Positions 18,536 through 26,841 of a stretch of DNA of 64,000 bases are shown here, piece by piece; within the stretch, counting starts at the first letter, position 1; each line of letters starts with the position of its first letter. Origin of the DNA: Neorhizobium sp. SHOUNA12A (GTDB lineage Bacteria; Pseudomonadota; Alphaproteobacteria; Rhizobiales; Rhizobiaceae). The position numbers and the translations under genes were made by a program. Location: contig NZ_JALBGV010000009.1 in NCBI RefSeq assembly GCF_023006505.1, forward strand, positions 62,001-126,000, in the 5' to 3' direction. The notes under the pieces are model-generated. The model did no database searches. It had not been told where the DNA came from and saw only the letters and a list, made by a program, of their open reading frames with translations.

Positions 18536-19497
18536 CAGTTGCCTTCTCCGAGCCGGATGCGCGGATCAAGCGTCACATAGGCGAGGTCGACGAGCAGGTT
18601 GACCACCATGAAGTTGAAGGCAATGAACAGTACGCAGCCCTGCACCAGCGCATAATCGCGCTGCAGGATGGCTTCGAGCACCAGTCGCCCGAGGCCGGGA
18701 AGAGCGTAGATCTGCTCGACCAGCACGGCGCCGCCGAGCAGATAACCGAATTCGACGCCGCTGAGCGTAACGACCGGGATCAGTGCGTTCGGCAAGGCGT
18801 GGCGCCAGATGACGCTGCGTTTAGGCACGCCCTTGGAGCGGGCGGTGCGGACATAGTCATCGGAGAGGACATCGAGCATGGCGGAGCGGGAGATGCGGGT
18901 GACGGAGGCGGCGAAGGCGAAACCGAGCGTGATCGCCGGCAGGATCATCTGGCCGAGATTGCGCAAGGGGTCGGTGAGGAACGGCGTGAACTCGCCCATG
19001 GCCGGCAGGATGCCGAAACCGGCCGATAGTGCGTAGATGATCAGCAGGCCGACGACGAAATTGGGGGTCGATTGGCCGATCATCGCGAAGATGCGCACCG
19101 CCAGATCGGAGATTTTTTCGTTGCGGGTGGCGGCGAACACGCCGGCTGGCAGGCCGACGAGAAGGGCCACGCACATGGACATCAATGCGAGCTGCAGCGT
19201 CAGCGGAAAACGTTCGAGGATGATGGTGAGCGCCGGCTTGCCATGGATCACGGAAATGCCGAGATCGCCCTGGAGGACGCCGAGAAGCCAGCTCCAGTAT
19301 TGCACCAGGATCGGCTTATCGATGCCAAAATAGGCCGAGAGCGCCGCCCTCTGTGCCGGCGTCAGAAGACCGGCTTCGGTGCCGAGCATCGCGGTGATCG
19401 CGTCACCCGGCACCAATCGAATTGCGACGAACACGAGGATGGAGACCCCGAGCATCACGAGCGGAAACGTCAACAGCCGTCGCGCCAGGTAACTCAT
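18535..19497 (-). CDS. Peptide-type ABC importer, DppB-like permease
   Basis: This 320-aa permease of the DppB/OppB class begins MSYLARRLLTFPLVMLGVS. It has a long first periplasmic region, the RLVPGDAITAMLG segment and an EAA loop (DDYVRTARSKGVPKRSVIWRHALPN, about residues 213-237). It is one half of the heterodimeric channel. The gene starts 36 nt downstream of the binding-protein stop. Confidence 0.87.
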   Translation of the reverse strand: MSYLARRLLTFPLVMLGVSILVFVAIRLVPGDAITAMLGTEAGLLTPAQRAALSAYFGIDKPILVQYWSWLLGVLQGDLGISVIHGKPALTIILERFPLTLQLALMSMCVALLVGLPAGVFAATRNEKISDLAVRIFAMIGQSTPNFVVGLLIIYALSAGFGILPAMGEFTPFLTDPLRNLGQMILPAITLGFAFAASVTRISRSAMLDVLSDDYVRTARSKGVPKRSVIWRHALPNALIPVVTLSGVEFGYLLGGAVLVEQIYALPGLGRLVLEAILQRDYALVQGCVLFIAFNFMVVNLLVDLAYVTLDPRIRLGEGN

Positions 19498-19533
19498 TCG
19501 CCCACCAACCTCGTATCCGTCATCCTTTCGCGA

Positions 19534-21054
19534 CTACTGCAACGTGACCTTGCTCAGGCCGAACAGCGAGCCTTCCGGCGTCGGCACGAAGCCCTGAACA
19601 TTCTTCTGCTGTGCGGTGTAGCTGTAGGACGTGTAGAGCCAGGCCCAGGGGGCGACTTCGACGAGGTGCTTTTCGAAATCGGCGAAGATGACCTTGCGCT
19701 TGGCAGGGTCGGTCTCTACGCGGCCCTTCTGCATCAGGCTGTCGAGCGTGTCGTCGATGTAATTGGTGACCTTCTGCAGGTTGCCGGTCTTGGTCCAGTA
19801 GCGGTTGTACATGGAATAGGGATCGGCACGGCCGCCGTTCAGCGCCACCGCCATGTCAAAGTCGCCCTTCAGCCAGGCGTCGACATAGACGTTGAGCTCC
19901 ATCATCTTGATGTTGAGCTTGACGCCGATTTCGGCGAGCTGGGACTGCAGGACCTGCGCTTCAGCGGCTGCGGTCGCAGGCTCGCCATTGGCGGCGATCA
20001 CGGTCGCGGTGAAGCCGTTCGCAAAACCCGCCTCAGCCATCAGCTTCTTTGCCTTGGCGATATCCTGCTTGTAGCAGAACAGCGCGCTGGCATCGGACGT
20101 GTAGCCGGGCATGGTCAGCGGGCCGGTGACCTTGCCTTCGCCGACCGAAGCCGTGTCGAGCACGTCCTTGCGGTCGATGGCGCAGGAGATTGCCTGGCGC
20201 ACGGCGAGAACGTCCATCGGCTTGCGGGACGGGTTCATCTGCAGGACGTGGTAGGCGAGAACCGGCGTGCGGTTGAGGACGAGGCTGGTTTCCTTCGGCA
20301 CGAGGGTTGCGACCAGCGGATCGTTGATCAGCGCGAAGTCGACCTGCTTGGTGCGCAGCGCCGCAAGGATCGCGGTCTCGTCCGGCAGAACGCTGATGTC
20401 GATGCCGTCGATCGCGATCTTGCCGCCGGCCCAATCCTTGTTGGCGGAGAGCGTTTCCTTGGAATTCGGCTCCCACTTGTCGAGCTTAAATGGGCCGGTA
20501 CCGAGCGCCTTGGTGCCAATCGTGCCGGCCGCGATTTCAGCCGCCGGTACGATGGCGGCGTTGATGCTCGCCATGGCGGTCAGAAGCGGTGCGTCCGGCT
20601 GCGACAGCTTGAAGACGACCGTCGCCTGGTCCGGGGTCTCGATCGAGGCGATCGACAGGAAGTTGGCGCGGGCGGCAGCGGCGGTCTTTTCGTCGAGAAG
20701 GCGTTCGAACGAGGCCTTCACGTCGGCGGCCGTTACCGGCTTGCCGTCCTGGAATTTTGCGTTCGGGTTAAGCTTGAAGGTCAGTTGCTTGGCGTCGGCT
20801 GCAAATTCCCAGGAGGCTGCGACGGCCGGGACGATCTGCAGGTCCTTGTCGAGGCGGACGAGCGGCTCATAGATCAGTTCCAGCAGGCGGATCGAGGAAA
20901 ATGCGGTCTGCTTGTGCGGATCAAGGCCGGTCGCATCCTGCTTCCAGGCCATTTTCAGCGAAGCGGCTGATGCCGGCGAGGCGATTGCGGTCGCGCCGAT
21001 AGCGACGGCCAGCGCAAGGCTGGACAGCAGTTTAGTCGAAAGATGTCTTCCCAT
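19534..21054 (-). CDS. Family 5 extracellular binding protein (peptide/muropeptide)
   Basis: This is a 506-aa SBP_bac_5 protein. A signal peptide ends near ASPASAA, and the mature protein begins SLKMAWKQDATGLDPHKQT. The family fold is indicated by the LIYEPLVRLDKDLQIVPAVAASWEF and FKLNPNAKFQDGKPVTAADVKASFERLL regions. Because it is encoded between murQ and the ABC permeases, the ligand is probably an anhydromuropeptide, MurNAc-peptide or free amino sugar rather than a generic dipeptide. ATG at 21054 with GAGGGAGA upstream is preferred over an upstream start. Confidence 0.85.
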   Translation of the reverse strand: MGRHLSTKLLSSLALAVAIGATAIASPASAASLKMAWKQDATGLDPHKQTAFSSIRLLELIYEPLVRLDKDLQIVPAVAASWEFAADAKQLTFKLNPNAKFQDGKPVTAADVKASFERLLDEKTAAAARANFLSIASIETPDQATVVFKLSQPDAPLLTAMASINAAIVPAAEIAAGTIGTKALGTGPFKLDKWEPNSKETLSANKDWAGGKIAIDGIDISVLPDETAILAALRTKQVDFALINDPLVATLVPKETSLVLNRTPVLAYHVLQMNPSRKPMDVLAVRQAISCAIDRKDVLDTASVGEGKVTGPLTMPGYTSDASALFCYKQDIAKAKKLMAEAGFANGFTATVIAANGEPATAAAEAQVLQSQLAEIGVKLNIKMMELNVYVDAWLKGDFDMAVALNGGRADPYSMYNRYWTKTGNLQKVTNYIDDTLDSLMQKGRVETDPAKRKVIFADFEKHLVEVAPWAWLYTSYSYTAQQKNVQGFVPTPEGSLFGLSKVTLQ

Positions 21055-21131
21055 TTTTATTCTCCCTCTTTTGATATCTGTTCGTTGTCTCGACCCAGCC
21101 ACATTCGAGCAGCGGCCGTCATTCAGCAGCT

Positions 21132-22109
21132 TTACGCTGTCTTCCCATCAATTGCCTTGCGGAGGAAGCCTCCGGCATCGTCGAGCGCCACGCGCGCCGT
21201 ATCGACATCCATTCCCGTCAGCGCGATCAGGATCGCCAGTTTGACGTCGTTGCCGGTGAGGTCAAGCACGCGGCGTGCCTCTTCCGTCGTGCAGCCGGTC
21301 GCCTGCATGACGATGCGGGCAGCGCGGGCGACGAGCTTCTGGTTGCTGGCATGCAGGTCGACCATCAGGTTCTGATAGCTCTTGCCGATGCGGATCATGC
21401 TCGCCGTGGTCAGCATGTTGAGCACGAGCTTCTGGGCCGTGCCGGATTTCAGCCGCGTCGAACCGGTCAGGATTTCAGGACCGACTACCGGCGAGATGGC
21501 GATATCGGCGATATCGGCGATGACGGCGTCCGGGTTGCAGGACAGGGCGACTGTCTTCGCCCCGATCTCCTTGGCATAGTTCAGGGCACCGATGACGTAA
21601 GGGGTGCGGCCGCTGACGGCGATGCCGACAACGACGTCGGCTGCGGTCAGGCCGATGTCGACGAGATCCTGCCGGCCCTGTTCCGGGCTGTCTTCGGCGC
21701 CTTCGACGGCGTGCTGCAGGGCGTGGCTGCCGCCGGCGATCAGGCCGACGACCATGCCTTCCGGGACGCTGAAAGTCGGGGGGCATTCGGAAGCATCGAG
21801 CACGCCGAGGCGGCCGCTGGTGCCGGCGCCGATATAGACCAGTCGTGCGCCATTCTGGAAAGCGCGAACTATTTCGTCCACGGCCTCGGCGATCTGCGGG
21901 ATCACCTTTTCGACTGCGGTCGCGACGCCCTTGTCCTCATCATTGATCTCGCGCAGGACATCGACTGTCGGCAGCAGATCGATATCCATGGAGCGGGGAT
22001 TGCGGTCTTCCGAAACCAGTCTTTCCAGTTCGGATATCAGCCGTTCGTCGCTCATGACCCTGCCTTCGAGATCGGGGTGCAGCGCAGCGCTTCGCAGGAT
22101 CTGCGTCAT
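21132..22109 (-). CDS. murQ: N-acetylmuramic acid 6-phosphate etherase
   Basis: This 325-aa SIS-domain lyase cleaves MurNAc-6P to GlcNAc-6P plus D-lactate. The diagnostic [18 protein letters not shown] lies at about residues 94-111, with Glu108 as the catalytic acid/base candidate. [15 protein letters not shown] and the C-terminal UBA-like region are present. ATG at 22109 follows GAGGAG. It is the first gene after the palindromic operator at 22184-22200 and is transcribed toward the ABC importer and anmK. Confidence 0.93.
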   Translation of the reverse strand: MTQILRSAALHPDLEGRVMSDERLISELERLVSEDRNPRSMDIDLLPTVDVLREINDEDKGVATAVEKVIPQIAEAVDEIVRAFQNGARLVYIGAGTSGRLGVLDASECPPTFSVPEGMVVGLIAGGSHALQHAVEGAEDSPEQGRQDLVDIGLTAADVVVGIAVSGRTPYVIGALNYAKEIGAKTVALSCNPDAVIADIADIAISPVVGPEILTGSTRLKSGTAQKLVLNMLTTASMIRIGKSYQNLMVDLHASNQKLVARAARIVMQATGCTTEEARRVLDLTGNDVKLAILIALTGMDVDTARVALDDAGGFLRKAIDGKTA

Positions 22110-22183
22110 ACGATGTTGCTCCTCACCCTTCGTTGCCTTTCCCAAAGGATTAGGATCATCCATTCCATGAGTCAATTGAGTAT

Positions 22184-22200
22184 TGGAATATATTATTCCA
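22184..22200. promoter_or_regulatory. RpiR/MurR-type operator in murQ promoter
   Basis: A 17-bp interrupted palindrome TGGAATATATTATTCCA lies 75 nt upstream of murQ. Its core GGAAT-N5-ATTCC recurs exactly in the rpiR/murA-like intergenic region (24463-24477). An extra ATTCC half-site lies at 22162-22166. It is the probable binding site of the RpiR-family protein encoded at 24603-25454. Confidence 0.7.
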
Positions 22201-22236
22201 TTTCCTTCCTGGACCTACCGAGACGCGGGATCAGGG

Positions 22237-23121
22237 TCAGGAGGCTTGAAGGGCCTTGCGTGCGAGAATGATGGCGCCCGAGACGGCGTCTCCGTCGGCG
22301 GGCTTCAGGCGGCGGCGGACATCGGGTGCCAGCCAGGCCTCGAGCGGGCTCGACAGGCCGCCCAGCAGGGTAACGCGCGGAGCGCCCTGATCGAACAGCG
22401 TGCGGACCAGCGTGTCGATCTGTTCGGCGGCGCTTTGGACGATGCGGCGGCCGACGGAATCGCCCTGGTCCGCATGGCGCATCACCATCGGCGCCAGCGA
22501 CGCATAGTCGGTGGCCGACGACCGGTCCATCCAGCCGATGGCTTCGTAAGGATCGTTCTGGAAACGTTGCATCACCTCGATCAGAAGAGCGGTCTTCTCG
22601 ATCCGCCCGTCATGAGCCCGAAGCGCCAGCTGTACGGCTTTCAGGCCGAGATCTGCACCGCTGCCTTCGTCCGAAATGGGAAATCCGTAGCCGCCGAGGC
22701 GCAGGTCGCGGCCTCCTGCGAAACCGAGCCCGATCGAGCCGGTGCCGGCAATGACGATCGCGCCGTCGCGACCCGAATGCGCGCCGAGGCACGCACCCAT
22801 GCCGTCGCTGACGAAATCGATGCTGGCGAACGGGTGCGGGATCGCCTTCAAGGCTTCGACGGAACCCTTGCGGCCGGTGCCTGCAAGGCCGACGCCTGCA
22901 TGGGTGCGGGCCATCTCGTCGGGTCCGAACCCGGCTTCGTCCAGGGCGGCGTTAAAGGCGCGCGAGATCGAGGCCCAGGCCTGCTCGATACCGAGCCGCG
23001 TCGTGGCAGGCCCGGAAAGACCCTGTCCGAGTACAGCGCCGGATGCGTCCTCGATACGGGCGCGGCAGCCGGTACCGCCGCCATCGACCCCCAGGAAAAA
23101 GTATTCGGTTGCGGTCGTCAT
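22237..23121 (-). CDS. BadF/BadG-type amino-sugar kinase (GlcNAc/MurNAc kinase)
   Basis: This is a 294-aa ASKHA-fold kinase. The phosphate-1 loop FFLGVDGGGTGCRA is at the N-terminus, the adenosine loop is IVIAGTGSIGLGF and PISDEGSGADLG is typical of eukaryote-like GlcNAc kinases and the bacterial MurK group. It would phosphorylate free GlcNAc, and possibly MurNAc, at O6 to feed MurQ or NagA. ATG at 23121 overlaps the upstream MurA-like stop by 4 nt, so the two are coupled. It ends 37 nt before the murQ operator. Confidence 0.85.
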   Translation of the reverse strand: MTTATEYFFLGVDGGGTGCRARIEDASGAVLGQGLSGPATTRLGIEQAWASISRAFNAALDEAGFGPDEMARTHAGVGLAGTGRKGSVEALKAIPHPFASIDFVSDGMGACLGAHSGRDGAIVIAGTGSIGLGFAGGRDLRLGGYGFPISDEGSGADLGLKAVQLALRAHDGRIEKTALLIEVMQRFQNDPYEAIGWMDRSSATDYASLAPMVMRHADQGDSVGRRIVQSAAEQIDTLVRTLFDQGAPRVTLLGGLSSPLEAWLAPDVRRRLKPADGDAVSGAIILARKALQAS

Positions 23122-24374
23122 GCGCTGAGCCGCTCGATATCGGCTCCGCATTGGCCAAGCTTGCGGTCCAGTTGTTCATAACCGCGGTCGAGGTGGTACA
23201 CCCGGTTGATGATCGTTTCGCCCGACGAGACCAGCCCGGCGAGCACGAGGGAGACGGAGGCGCGCAGATCCGTCGCCATCACCTGCGCACCCTTCAACGG
23301 CGCGCCGCCGCGCACCAGTGCGGTGGTTCCCTGGAGCGCGATATTGGCGCCGAGGCGCATCAGTTCCGGCACGTGCATAAACCGGCTTTCGAAGACGGTT
23401 TCGCGGATCAGCGATGCACCTTCGGCACAGGCCGCGAGCGCCATGAACTGCGCCTGGAGATCGGTCGGGAAACCCGGATAGGGCTCGGTGGTGATATCGG
23501 TTGCCTTCAGCGGTCCTTCGCGCGAGACGACAAGGCCGCGGTCGCTCGGCCAGATGCTGACGCCCATCGCCTCCAGTACCTGCACGATGGAGGCCATGTT
23601 TTCCAGCCGCGCGTTGGTGAGCTCCAGCATGCCGCCGGTGATCGCGGCTGCCACGGCGTAAGTTCCGGCCTCGATGCGGTCGGGGATGCCGTGATGTTTC
23701 GCCGGCTGCCAGGTGGTTGAACCCTGAACCAGGATACGGTGGGTGCCGGCGCCTTCGATGCGTGCGCCCATGGCGATCAGGCAGGCGGCGAGATCGGCGA
23801 CTTCGGGTTCGCGGGCGGCGTTGAGGATTTCGGTTTCACCCTTGGCGGCGGTCGCGGCCATCATCGCGGTTTCGGTGGCGCCGACGGAGGGGGAGGGAAG
23901 CACGATACGGCTGCCCTTCAATCCGCCCGGTGCCGAGGCGACGATCAGGCCGCTCTCGATATCAATGTCCGCACCCAGCGCTGCCAACGCCTTGACATGC
24001 ATGTCGACCGGGCGCGCACCGATGGCGCAGCCGCCGGGCAGAGATACGCGTGCCTGGCCGAAGCGGGCGAGCAGTGGTGCGAGGACGAGCACGGTGGCGC
24101 GCATTTTGCGAACGGTGTCGTAGGAGGTTTCCTTCGAGACGATTGCCTTGGCATCGACGATGGTGGAGTGGCCGGTGCGGGTGACGGCGGCGCCATGCAG
24201 CTCGACGACCCCCAGCATGTTTTCCACGTCGCTGACCTGCGGCAGGTTGGTGAGCTCGACCGGGTAGGGGCTGAGCAGCGTTGCCGCGATCTGCGGGAGC
24301 GCCGCATTTTTGGCCCCGGCAATGGTGACGGCTCCCTGGAGCCGATGACCGCCGACGATCCGTAATCTGTCCAT
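23118..24374 (-). CDS. murA: UDP-GlcNAc 1-carboxyvinyltransferase (MurA) paralogue
   Basis: This is a 418-aa EPSP-synthase-fold enzyme that transfers enolpyruvate from PEP to UDP-GlcNAc. The catalytic residues are intact: Lys22 and Asn23 (AKNAALP), Cys116 (PGGCAIGARPVD, the fosfomycin target), Arg121 and the Asp of FPTDLQAQ. MurA is normally a housekeeping cell-wall gene, so its place in an operon with an amino-sugar kinase and murQ is unusual and suggests a second copy. It may channel recycled GlcNAc back to UDP-MurNAc. It is divergent from the RpiR regulator, with an operator between them. Confidence 0.9.
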   Translation of the reverse strand: MDRLRIVGGHRLQGAVTIAGAKNAALPQIAATLLSPYPVELTNLPQVSDVENMLGVVELHGAAVTRTGHSTIVDAKAIVSKETSYDTVRKMRATVLVLAPLLARFGQARVSLPGGCAIGARPVDMHVKALAALGADIDIESGLIVASAPGGLKGSRIVLPSPSVGATETAMMAATAAKGETEILNAAREPEVADLAACLIAMGARIEGAGTHRILVQGSTTWQPAKHHGIPDRIEAGTYAVAAAITGGMLELTNARLENMASIVQVLEAMGVSIWPSDRGLVVSREGPLKATDITTEPYPGFPTDLQAQFMALAACAEGASLIRETVFESRFMHVPELMRLGANIALQGTTALVRGGAPLKGAQVMATDLRASVSLVLAGLVSSGETIINRVYHLDRGYEQLDRKLGQCGADIERLSA

Positions 24375-24462
24375 GGCGAAACCTGTCGAAGAGGTGCGGT
24401 GAATCTCAAATCAATCTGCGCTTCCTCGAAACTAAACCACGGCGCGCCTCTGTCAATCATTC

Positions 24463-24477
24463 GGAATTTTTTATTCC
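24463..24477. promoter_or_regulatory. RpiR/MurR-type operator between murA-like and rpiR
   Basis: GGAATTTTTTATTCC is a 15-bp interrupted palindrome with the same arms and spacer length as the murQ site at 22185-22199. It lies 89 nt from the murA-like start and 126 nt from the regulator start, a position suited to autoregulation plus control of the divergent operon. Confidence 0.7.
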
Positions 24478-24602
24478 TTTGTGCGGCATTATCTGCGATA
24501 ATCCATCCTCGGCTCGGGAATGGAAACGCTGTTGCGGAGGATCGTTCCAGTGATATCCTCCACCGGACCCGAGGCCGTATCGCGGAGCTTCCGAAGGAAC
24601 GC

Positions 24603-25454
24603 ATGTCAGTCTTAAAGAAGATCAACGCGCAGCTCGAGGATATGGCACCGGCAGACCGGGAGATCGGCCAGTTCATCCTCGACAATCCGGACCAGATGCT
24701 ACGGCTTTCCTCGGCAGCGCTTGCGGCCGAGACGGGGCGCAGCCAGTCGAGCGTCGTAAAATTCAGCCAGAAGCTGGGTTTTGCCGGATACCAGGAGCTG
24801 AAACTCGCCGTCAGCGAGGCGAAGGCGCAGGAATGGCATGCGCCTCCCGGCATGATCCACGGCTCGATCGAGGTCGGCGACAGCTACCTGACGATCCTGC
24901 AGAAGCTGATCGGCAGCAAGATGCTGTCCATGCAGCAGACGCTTGCGGTCAACAACGAGCAGGAGATCGAGCGGGCCTTGACGGCGCTCAACGATGCGCG
25001 ACGCATCCATATGGCCGGCGTCGGGGCATCGTCGCTGGTCGCCCGCGATTTTTCCTACAAGCTGATGAAACTCGGGCGCAACGTGCTGCATGACAGCGAC
25101 AGCCATGTGCAGATGGCGAATGTCTCGACGCTCAACAGCCAGGACGTGCTGCTGGCACTTTCCTATTCCGGCACCAGTTTCGAGACGCTGAGGATCGCCG
25201 AACTGGCGCGCCAGCGCGGCGCGACGGTGATCGCGATTACCGGTCTCAACGGCAATCCGCTGATGCAGGCGGCGGATATCCGACTCTATACGGTTGCGGA
25301 CGAGGAGCGGGTGCGTTCGTCCTCCATCACCGCGCGCGATGCGCAGCTGATGCTGACGGACTTGCTGTTCATCCTGCTCGTTCAACGCCAGCCGGACGCC
25401 AATGAATATGTCCATAACAGCGAGCTTGCAGTTTCGGTCCTGAAAGCCAAGTGA
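24603..25454 (+). CDS. RpiR/MurR-family transcriptional regulator
   Basis: This is a 283-aa protein. The N-terminal HTH_6 domain (about 1-77) includes AAETGRSQSSVVKFSQKLGFAGY. A SIS sugar-phosphate-binding domain (about 125-260) includes MAGVGASSLVARDFSYKL and LALSYSGTSFETL. The likely effector is MurNAc-6P or GlcNAc-6P, as for E. coli MurR. ATG at 24603 has GAAGGAA five bases upstream. The frame is open further 5', but that part has no HTH similarity. It is divergent from the murA-like/kinase pair. Confidence 0.88.
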   Translation: MSVLKKINAQLEDMAPADREIGQFILDNPDQMLRLSSAALAAETGRSQSSVVKFSQKLGFAGYQELKLAVSEAKAQEWHAPPGMIHGSIEVGDSYLTILQKLIGSKMLSMQQTLAVNNEQEIERALTALNDARRIHMAGVGASSLVARDFSYKLMKLGRNVLHDSDSHVQMANVSTLNSQDVLLALSYSGTSFETLRIAELARQRGATVIAITGLNGNPLMQAADIRLYTVADEERVRSSSITARDAQLMLTDLLFILLVQRQPDANEYVHNSELAVSVLKAK

Positions 25455-25463
25455 TCCCCGAGT

Positions 25464-26114
25464 TCACATGGCCATGCGATGTCTTAGGCGCATGACCTTG
25501 AAGAAGCCGTTCGGGAACACGCGACGGATTTCCGCCACCTCGAAATCGCCGCGGCGCTTTGCCCATTCGACAATCCGGGCGATCCGGAAGGACGAGCTCC
25601 ACCCGACCCGATGCACCAGCGGCGCGACCGCATCTTCGATCGCCCCTTGCAGCCCCCGCCCGTCGCCGAGCTTGCTCGCAACGATGATCTCGCCGCCGAG
25701 GCGGAGCACGCGGGCGCACTCATCGAGAGCGCGTTCGGGATCCGGGATCAGCGTGATGACGAAGGGCAGGCAGACGGCGTCGAACGAACGATCGGCGAAT
25801 TCGAGATTGTGCGCATCCATGACATGCAGCGACTGAACGTGGGCTAGCCCGGCGCGCGCGACCTTCTCACGCGCTTTGGCGATCATGTGTTCGGAAAGAT
25901 CGATGCCGGTGACCCGGCAGTGTTTCGGATAATAGGGCAATACGAGCCCGGTGCCGACGCCGACTTCGAGGATGTCCCGTCCGACTTCGGCGGCGAGCCT
26001 TGCGACGGTGCGATGTCCGTCGCGCAGCAAGCCTCGATAGACCCGGTCATAGACCGGCGCCCACCGTTCATACACCTTCTGCTGATGTTCGGCGCTGTTG
26101 CGGATAACTGCCAA
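25464..26114 (-). CDS. Class I SAM methyltransferase, PmtA-like
   Basis: This is a 216-aa methyltransferase. The N-terminal VYERWAPVYDRVYRGL motif is typical of Rhodobacter-type phosphatidylethanolamine N-methyltransferases. It is followed by SAM motif I (LEVGVGTGLVLPYYP) and the acidic ribose loop VTGIDLSEHM. Phosphatidylcholine synthesis is therefore possible, but related UbiE-like enzymes share these motifs. The start appears to be TTG at 26114 with GGAGGGG upstream. It is convergent with the RpiR gene (9-nt gap) and not obviously part of either neighbouring pathway. Confidence 0.75.
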   Translation of the reverse strand: MAVIRNSAEHQQKVYERWAPVYDRVYRGLLRDGHRTVARLAAEVGRDILEVGVGTGLVLPYYPKHCRVTGIDLSEHMIAKAREKVARAGLAHVQSLHVMDAHNLEFADRSFDAVCLPFVITLIPDPERALDECARVLRLGGEIIVASKLGDGRGLQGAIEDAVAPLVHRVGWSSSFRIARIVEWAKRRGDFEVAEIRRVFPNGFFKVMRLRHRMAM

Positions 26115-26208
26115 GATCGTCCCCTCCGGTTTGCCGCGAATTGGGCTGAAACTCAGGACGAAAACGATAGTTCCGCTTCACGACGGTTTTGCGACAGGGT
26201 GTTAGACG

Positions 26209-26829
26209 TCAGAGCGCGCGCATCGCGTCCATGAATTCTCTCGCCTTTTGCCCGATGGAGGCGATGTCGGCACCCGGCTTGTAAAGGGAGGAGCCGATGC
26301 CGAAACCGGCTGTGCCCGCCTGCGCGTAGACAGCCATATTCTCGGGCGTGACACCGCCGACCGCCAGAACCGGAATGTCCTTCGGCAGTACCGCCTTCCA
26401 TGCCTTGATGACATAGGGCGGGATGGCTTCCGCCGGAAACGCCTTGATGCCGGTGGCGCCGGCCTCGATCGCCGCAAAGGCTTCCGTCGGGGTTGCGACA
26501 CCCGGCAGGCTCACCATACCGGCTGCGCGGCTGGCCTTGATGACTTCGACATTCGCGTTTGGCGAGATGATCACCTTGGCGCCGGTCGCGGCGACATCGG
26601 CGACCTGGGCCGGGGTCAGTACGGTGCCGGCACCGATCAGTGCCTGGTCTCCAAAACGCTTGACGAGCTTTTCGATGCTTTTCAGAGGATCGGGGGAGTT
26701 GAGCGGCACTTCAATGATCCGCCAACCCGCCTCGATGAGTACCTCGCCCACCGCTTCCGCTTCTTCCGGCTTGATGCCGCGCAGGATGGCGACGAGATTG
26801 CATGCCTTGAGCGCCTCTTGGAAGGTCAT
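26209..26829 (-). CDS. dgoA: 2-dehydro-3-deoxy-6-phosphogalactonate aldolase
   Basis: This 206-aa KDPG/KDPGal-type class I aldolase cleaves the phosphorylated keto-acid to pyruvate and glyceraldehyde-3-phosphate. Visible features include Arg in AILRGIKPEEA, the catalytic Glu region WRIIEVPLNSPDPL and the Schiff-base lysine candidate in TGIKAFPAE, with the DgoA-like sequence LLNSP/ PLNSP. It ends the minus-strand operon of two DgoK-family kinases and an enolase-type dehydratase, the last step of a De Ley-Doudoroff route. Confidence 0.87.
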   Translation of the reverse strand: MTFQEALKACNLVAILRGIKPEEAEAVGEVLIEAGWRIIEVPLNSPDPLKSIEKLVKRFGDQALIGAGTVLTPAQVADVAATGAKVIISPNANVEVIKASRAAGMVSLPGVATPTEAFAAIEAGATGIKAFPAEAIPPYVIKAWKAVLPKDIPVLAVGGVTPENMAVYAQAGTAGFGIGSSLYKPGADIASIGQKAREFMDAMRAL

Positions 26830-26841
26830 CTCGAAACTCCT

